From: Ophioderma brevispina
Taxonomy: Eukaryota; Echinodermata; Ophiuroidea; Amphilepidida; Ophiodermatidae
Length of the DNA stretch: 64,000 nt
Direction: 5' to 3'
Assembly (NCBI GenBank): GCA_023653785.1
Contig: JAMKCH010072295.1
Location: 1-64,000 of the forward strand
In this document: piece after piece, positions 59,290 through 64,000 of the stretch
How positions within the stretch are numbered: position 1 is the first letter of the stretch
How the letters are laid out: each line of letters begins with the position of its first letter
Made by a program: the position numbers and the translations under genes
The notes under the pieces: generated by a model
Databases searched by the model: none
What the model was told of the DNA's origin: nothing
What the model saw: the letters and a program-made list of their open reading frames with translations, nothing else

Positions 59290-61135
59290 TTCCTCACCCA
59301 AGGAAGACGAAGGTTACCTCAGAACTTCAATGGTGAACTTTGCCACTCATATGAGGCAAGGAGTCTCATTCAGCTACCGTGACCTATCAAACACGCTGAC
59401 AATGGAGGCGTTTAAACACCCTGACGACGGATGCGTTTAAGTTGGGGGAGGGCTCACCTCCTATTCTTAGGGGCCAGGCCGCCGACCAGCCTCCTTGGCT
59501 CGTCACCACATAAACGTCCTCGAGTTGTTCGCGGTCTTTCTGGCATTGCGGTAATGGCTCCCCGTGGTCAGGGGGAGGGAATGGTTGTCGATTATTGTGT
59601 GGGACTTGTGACAATATGAAGGTGGGGTGACATATAAAATCTGTTCTCGAGACTGCCCCTTGGTCACACTACTGGTAAGTCCTTTAGGCCAGGCACTGTA
59701 GTTTCCAGGACACACTTAGATAGGATTGTAAGGGAAACATATCCATCTTCCAAAAGGGAGGGGGCCTGGTAAGAGTCCTCCAGTTGATGCGTGTTCATCC
59801 CAGAGTGCACCGCCCATGCTCCGAACCTGTCTGGTGCATTTCCTGTAGACTGTACACTGAGGTGGGACATTTTCTGAACAGGATGCCATGCTCACTGTTC
59901 AGGCAAATTCAATAGAGCATCATAGCATTACCATACATTGGTGTGTCGATAGAGAGTTCGATCCATTCAATATCTGGACCGTAGACCGGGTTGGCAATTT
60001 CCTCAAGGAGTTTATTTCGGATGGGGATTAATTAGTGTCTCTGGCTAGGTCCGAGTTTCCTTTTTACCGAACAGCCACAGGCCAGACCCGTAAGGACTCG
60101 GTGATGGCATGACCGTTTTAGTCCCCTCTTGTCATCTGATGATGGATATGTTTAAGGATAGTCCCCGTTCGTTAGCCGTGTTCCGGAGTGGGATTTGCCA
60201 TTGGTCTTGCAATTCTTGGTTGTCGAACGAAAACAGTTTTTAAACCCAACCGAAGCTTAGTCTTCTGGTACTTCCTAGTAGCTGTGGCTTGTGGCTGTGG
60301 CTTGTGGCCCAGAGGTGGTTCGGATTTACATGCCTTGTCTACGGAAAAAAAAAACCGCGGCCCACCACCGCTTTGAGCGCTAGGAGCAGGTCTCTATTCT
60401 TCCACATGAAGCTTTTTTTTGGCCAAGGAATCAGACCTTTATTTTACCCCGAAACGGTGTTTTGACCACGTCTCACCATAGTTGCAGACGGGGTTTTGCG
60501 GACAGCTCAGAGAAGCATGCAGCAAGGGAAACATTGAGCCAGCATGGATTTCCTCGTTCATATGAAAGGCTTCTTGGTTGGGCATATGATGTTCGAGCTC
60601 ACGCTTCTCCTGGGCCTTCTATAAAGAGGCCTCATCCCAGACATTTTGGACATGTCGGGTTGGAGTTGTACTTCCCCCTTCCAACAAGTCTATTTGAGCA
60701 TTGTGTTAGTTCAAGCGGAGAGGGGTGTACGCCGTCATCTTCTTGGCTTAGCATCTTGAACCAGGAGCATTAGGGGAACATGGGTGGGGCGTGAAAGGGG
60801 TTGCGTTGGCGTTGGATACCTTCTGGACCTTCTTCCGCACCGCATTAAGCCAGGCAGGTGGATTTGTGCAAGGTAAGGTGAAAGGAAAAAAGCTAGCACT
60901 AGTACAGTGTATTTCCCTTCATGGTAGAGGGCGATAACTTGAGTGTGATACTTACCTTCCACGGCCTATTGGCGCTCACGCAATTTGTTATCTCTACATA
61001 CAAGGGGTCGTTGAAAGTTTGTCGAGTTGTTTTGTTTTTTTTGAGAGAAACATTTTGGGAAGGGCGAATCACAGCGCCGCTTGATGTGGTCCGTGAATTT
61101 GGTGCGTGCCATGTCCGACGCGGAGTTGCTATTTA
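59290..61135 (+). mobile_element. DIRS-type (tyrosine-recombinase) retrotransposon, RNase H and recombinase, degenerate
   Basis: Across frame breaks the + strand gives a DIRS/Ngaro-like order. First, KVTSELQWW-like text near 59320. Then RNase H: LTTDAFKLG near 59420 and HHINVLELFAVFLALR near 59497-59545, followed by WLPVVRGREWLS. Then a DPFNIWTVDRVGNFLKEFIS segment near 59960-60020, like the N-terminal helices of these recombinases. Then the tyrosine recombinase: VPEWDLPLVLQFLVVE near 60185-60230, FLVAVACG near 60265-60290, and the C-terminal WAYDVRAHAS (the H-x-x-R-like box, His replaced by Tyr) near 60580-60610. Last, a FSWAFYKEASSQ-like tail. The 3' part to ~61135 (GGTAGAGGGCGATAACTTGA and CACAGCGCCGCTTGATGTGG) looks like non-coding terminal sequence. 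RT was not found. Confidence 0.75.
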
Positions 61136-61479
61136 GCAGTGGTCTAATGGTGTTTTAATGGTACCAAATGAAGATTTATGCAAAAAGTCTATCACTAGTA
61201 CACACTATTAAATCACCCGCACTCACTCAGTTCAAGGATTGTCAAGACCATTATTCACTGATTTGCAATAATATCTTAGCTGTTTTCCCATTATTATATA
61301 TTCACGCGTAAAATATTGTGTTTTAATATTTTTACACCGGACTGACGCATGGCTAATTTACGTTGAGGAAAACTTTTAAAAATTTCGGATTACAAATGCG
61401 TTCTATGCTGAAAAGCAAGGATGGCTGCGTTTGTAAGCCTCACTAAAAAAATATGTTTTATTGGTTTTTTATTTTGTGA

Positions 61480-61700
61480 CCCACTTTTGCTTCTAGGCCA
61501 ATGGCTCTGCGCAGTTATGACCCATCACAAGCCTTGCCTTAATATTGACCAACCCGCCAACTAGAAGGCGGACAAATTTTCCATAATACTTTCATCATAT
61601 GGACTACCAAAATATACAAAAAAGTCCTTTAGAATTTGTTCAAGGTTACCTAGGACATGTGTCACATTATGCCTCTACTATTACGGTCCTACCTCAATGG
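61480..61700 (+). repeat. Direct repeat, copy 1
   Basis: CTTTTGCTTCTAGGCCAATGGC, GCGCAGTTATGACCC, CTAGAAGGCGGACAAATTTT, TTTAGAATTTGTTCAAGG and GGACATGTGTCACATTATGC recur in the same order at 62065-62335. A 106-codon frame from 61599 starts within this repeat; I regard it as chance. Confidence 0.75.
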
Positions 61701-62059
61701 TTATTCTCAGCTCAAGAAGTTGTTGAAGGTTTTGCTTCTTATTTCTTGTGGAGAAAACATTTGGCTGCTAGTTGCAGGCGTTTGCAGTTCAGGAGTTTTC
61801 AACCCAGTGGTAATGAGGCTTCTGATGTGGTTAGTTATCATCGATATCCACTGATGTACATAGTATTTTGGTGTTTTCTGTATAGATTACGGTCAATGTT
61901 TTGGTTTATTGATACTTGACAGACGGACGAATTGCCTACCATTATGTGAGGAAAACGTGGAAAAATTTGAGTTCCATGCCTGAAAGATAACTGATTGAGA
62001 CATCATTTGTAGCTCAATGACTGTTTTTACTTGTGTTTTATTGACCCAAAACATAGGTA

Positions 62060-62340
62060 TCGACACCATCTTTTTGCTTCTAGGCAGCAATTGGCCATGA
62101 GCAGTTATAACACCCCATTCATACGGCCGTATAAGGGTCGTTGACCTTTGACCTGACTATCGCCCAAAACCGCCTAGCAAACTAGAGGCCGGCAGGACAA
62201 ATTTTTGTTAATTAAAACAAAAAAACAACCTAAAACAAACAAAAACCAAATATAAAATTTTATTTAGAATTTTTCAAGCGTGTATAGGACCATGTGTCAA
62301 CCCTATTACGCCTATAGTACTATTGCTTTTAATTGTTAAT
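62060..62340 (+). repeat. Direct repeat, copy 2
   Basis: Second copy: TTTTTGCTTCTAGGCAGCAA, GAGCAGTTATAACACC, CTAGAGGCCGGCAGGACAAA, TTTAGAATTTTTCAAGC and GGACCATGTGTCAACCC. It has an extra AAAACAAA-rich insertion relative to copy 1. Confidence 0.75.
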
Positions 62341-62344
62341 ACCC

Positions 62345-62713
62345 TGGCATATCGTTGCTTGTTTGTTGTTTTAAGCGCTTTCACAGATACTCAAAGCCAT
62401 TTGCCATCAGATATGTCTTTAATCCAACGCGACCCGTGAGGCTATCTTCTCTTGGTCCGATGACTGAAGAAGAGCGCCGCCTCATTAACGAATGATGATC
62501 GTTAATTTTTGGATACGATTGGGAAGATTTCGGGCAAGGGAATACAGCAATGTTTATGACGTTCTGAGAAAACTTTTCAGACCTCCGGTGGTCAGAAATA
62601 TATGTGCAATGATAATGGGCAAACCAGGATGGTCTAAGCTATCGGAAGCTGAAAACAGAATTCAAATCAACTTTCCGTTTGTCACGATAGTGGTGTTTGT
62701 TGTGTTTTGTTAG
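62345..62713 (+). CDS. Unrecognised coding-like segment with one frame break
   Basis: One frame reads VCCFKRFHRYSKPFAIRYVF, NPTRPVRLSSLGPMTEEERR and LINE, then TGA near 62493. In another frame, immediately after, IVNFWIRLGRFRAREYSNVY, DVLRKLFRPPVVRNICAMIM and GKPGWSKLSEAENRIQINFP continue to TAG at 62711-62713. The two halves join with a single frame change and have convincing amino-acid composition (charged, few low-complexity runs). I do not recognise the family. A broken gene or transposon protein are both possible. Confidence 0.35.
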
Positions 62714-63114
62714 TAACGTTTGCGCTTGAGTCCAATCCGAGAAATTGAAAGTTCAAAAAGTACTCCTAATAATAGTAGATTATGCGCGTATAATTGACTA
62801 GCGAGATGGTACTTTCGTGTCCGTGTCACTTTGGTCAATTCTGAACACCATCTCATCTATGCAGGGTGACATTTACTTTTACTACGTTGCCATTGCAAAT
62901 ATGCATGGCTATTTTTCGGCAATTGAACTACGTTTGAATTGGTAAATGCAATGGAGTAATGATTGCTGTCATAATTATATGCGCAGAACTGGGTTTTGAC
63001 TTAGCAGGGTCAGTTGCGGCACGGCGGTCAAGATGTAAGCCAAATGCGTGTACAATGTACCACACAGAGATTTACCTCTGCAGTCTGTTTTGTGTATACT
63101 GCATCGCGGTTCAT
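62714..63114. other. Spacer, nothing recognised
   Basis: No exon or repeat structure supported between the coding-like segment and the next MITE. Confidence 0.4.
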
Positions 63115-63623
63115 TTAAAGCGACACTGGCCTTTTCCACAAATATGAAATTTCTTCCAATTTGCTCTCAAATGAATAGTCTAGGCCATTGAAGAAGAGAT
63201 ATATGTTACACATTAAAATAACATACCCCAACAGATGGGGACATTGATATGAAGATAATGACATCACGTAATTTGTAGGCCAACTTTACTTTACTCAACA
63301 AATGTGTATATTTACATGAATATTTTGACTCGTACCCCCTGTCTTAAACCACAAAGGTTATAGACAAGTCAAACATTGTGCATATCGTGAGCAACATTCA
63401 TACGGAGTGTGTGTTCTTGTGTTAAAAGCCATTTTCGTCGTCCTGCTGAATTTAGCGTCGCCGCGACGTTACTATAAATCGTTTCTGTTTTAACCCCTAC
63501 GGAATCGATTTGTCTTATCATTTTCGGTGAAAGGCTTTTGTAAATAAACTTTACAAATGCAACAATCTCGACTTTTGATCATCTTGAGGGCGCACTATTT
63601 TTCAATGTGCCAGTGTCGCTTAA
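63115..63623. mobile_element. TTAA-flanked MITE (TIR AGCGACACTGGC)
   Basis: TTAAAGCGACACTGGC (from 63115) is inverted as GCCAGTGTCGCTTAA (63609-63623). The ~480-bp interior has no transposase. Fourth TTAA-bordered element in the window, again beginning TTAAAG apart from a one-base A-run difference at the right end. Confidence 0.8.
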
Positions 63624-64000
63624 AACTAGGTCCGTCAGCCGTGGCTTGATCGAGAGCTATAAATAGCCACAGCCTTCTGGTTATGTGCATAAATAGGAAG
63701 ACTAACAGGCGCGAAGTGCCGCGGTGACTTGCGCGGTGACTAGGGTCGATTTACGCATGCGTGAAAACCTTGTACAGCTTCTATAGAGTTGGTTTGAAGT
63801 ATCGGATGAAAGGGGGGGAGTGGATTTTTTTTCTCTTTTCTAGGTTGAAATTAAAGATGTGTGCTGGGTTAAGAATCGTAGGAATTTTAATCAAAGATTA
63901 ATCGCTTGTTAACTTTAATCCTGTACAGTGTGAAAATACTTGTTTAGAACAATATGTATTTTGCGTTTAGTACTCGGGATTCAGCTATACCTCTGAATGA
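63624..64000. other. Terminal stretch, nothing recognised
   Basis: GC-rich phrases near 63710-63750 (GGCGCGAAGTGCCGCGGTGA, TTGCGCGGTGACTAGGG) contain a small GCGGTGACT duplication. No gene identified before the window ends. Confidence 0.4.

Noticed and set aside
61599..61919. 106-codon open frame
   Set aside because: It starts inside a direct repeat whose second copy does not keep the frame.
1..64000. CRISPR array reading of the minisatellite or satellite
   Set aside because: Units are contiguous with no unique spacers, and the window is clearly eukaryotic.

Overview
This is an AT-rich stretch of animal nuclear DNA, probably from a marine invertebrate. It has GT..AG introns, non-LTR and DIRS-type retroelements, many foldback or MITE-like DNA elements, a nucleosome-length satellite and a long 20-bp minisatellite. 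I see no prokaryotic operon, rRNA or intact tRNA gene. The species cannot be fixed from this window; a deuterostome or other marine invertebrate fits the repeat style best, and this is inference.

The only gene I can recognise is a caspase on the + strand, spread over five exon-like blocks between about 15.4 and 24.6 kb, with a possible extra 5' exon at 12.8 kb. The splice phases fit across the gene. The blocks cover the p20 start, the SHG histidine motif, the region of the catalytic cysteine, and the p10 subunit through to the C-terminal LYF. The copy carries in-frame stops and frameshifts in every block except the histidine one, and the QACRG cysteine codon reads TTT (Phe). As written it is a caspase pseudogene. 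The alternative is a live gene in an error-rich assembly; homopolymer-linked indels elsewhere in the window keep that open, but the loss of Cys and the substitution-type stops favour real decay.

The rest is mostly repeats. 0-0.8 kb: end of a non-LTR reverse transcriptase. 3.3-6.7 kb: about 19 copies of a ~175-bp satellite. 7.2-7.6 and 8.8-9.4 kb: two more non-LTR fragments on opposite strands. 9.4-10.6 kb: a 240-bp direct repeat pair. 11.2-11.9 kb: a composite of two foldback elements around a tRNA-like arm. 13.6-15.3 kb: a large foldback and a TTAA-flanked MITE. 21.7-23.5 kb: two TTAA-flanked elements sharing a boundary, then a foldback. 25.3-26.0 kb: a MITE nested in a MITE. 27.9-29.65 kb: the 20-bp minisatellite, flanked by copies of one repeat family. 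31.6-32.6 kb: another large foldback. 35.7-38.0 kb: the longest non-LTR element (minus strand). 44.6-45.4 kb: three copies of a ~290-bp unit. 59.3-61.1 kb: a degenerate DIRS-type element with RNase H and tyrosine recombinase. 63.1-63.6 kb: another TTAA-flanked MITE. A few short candidate exons (12.8, 41.0, 43.4, 44.5, 62.4 kb) look coding but are unidentified.

The most notable observations are the dead-looking caspase with its repeat-filled introns; a set of TTAA-flanked elements with unrelated inverted repeats that all begin TTAAAG; the minisatellite unit that has no stop codon in any of six frames; and the nucleosome-length satellite.
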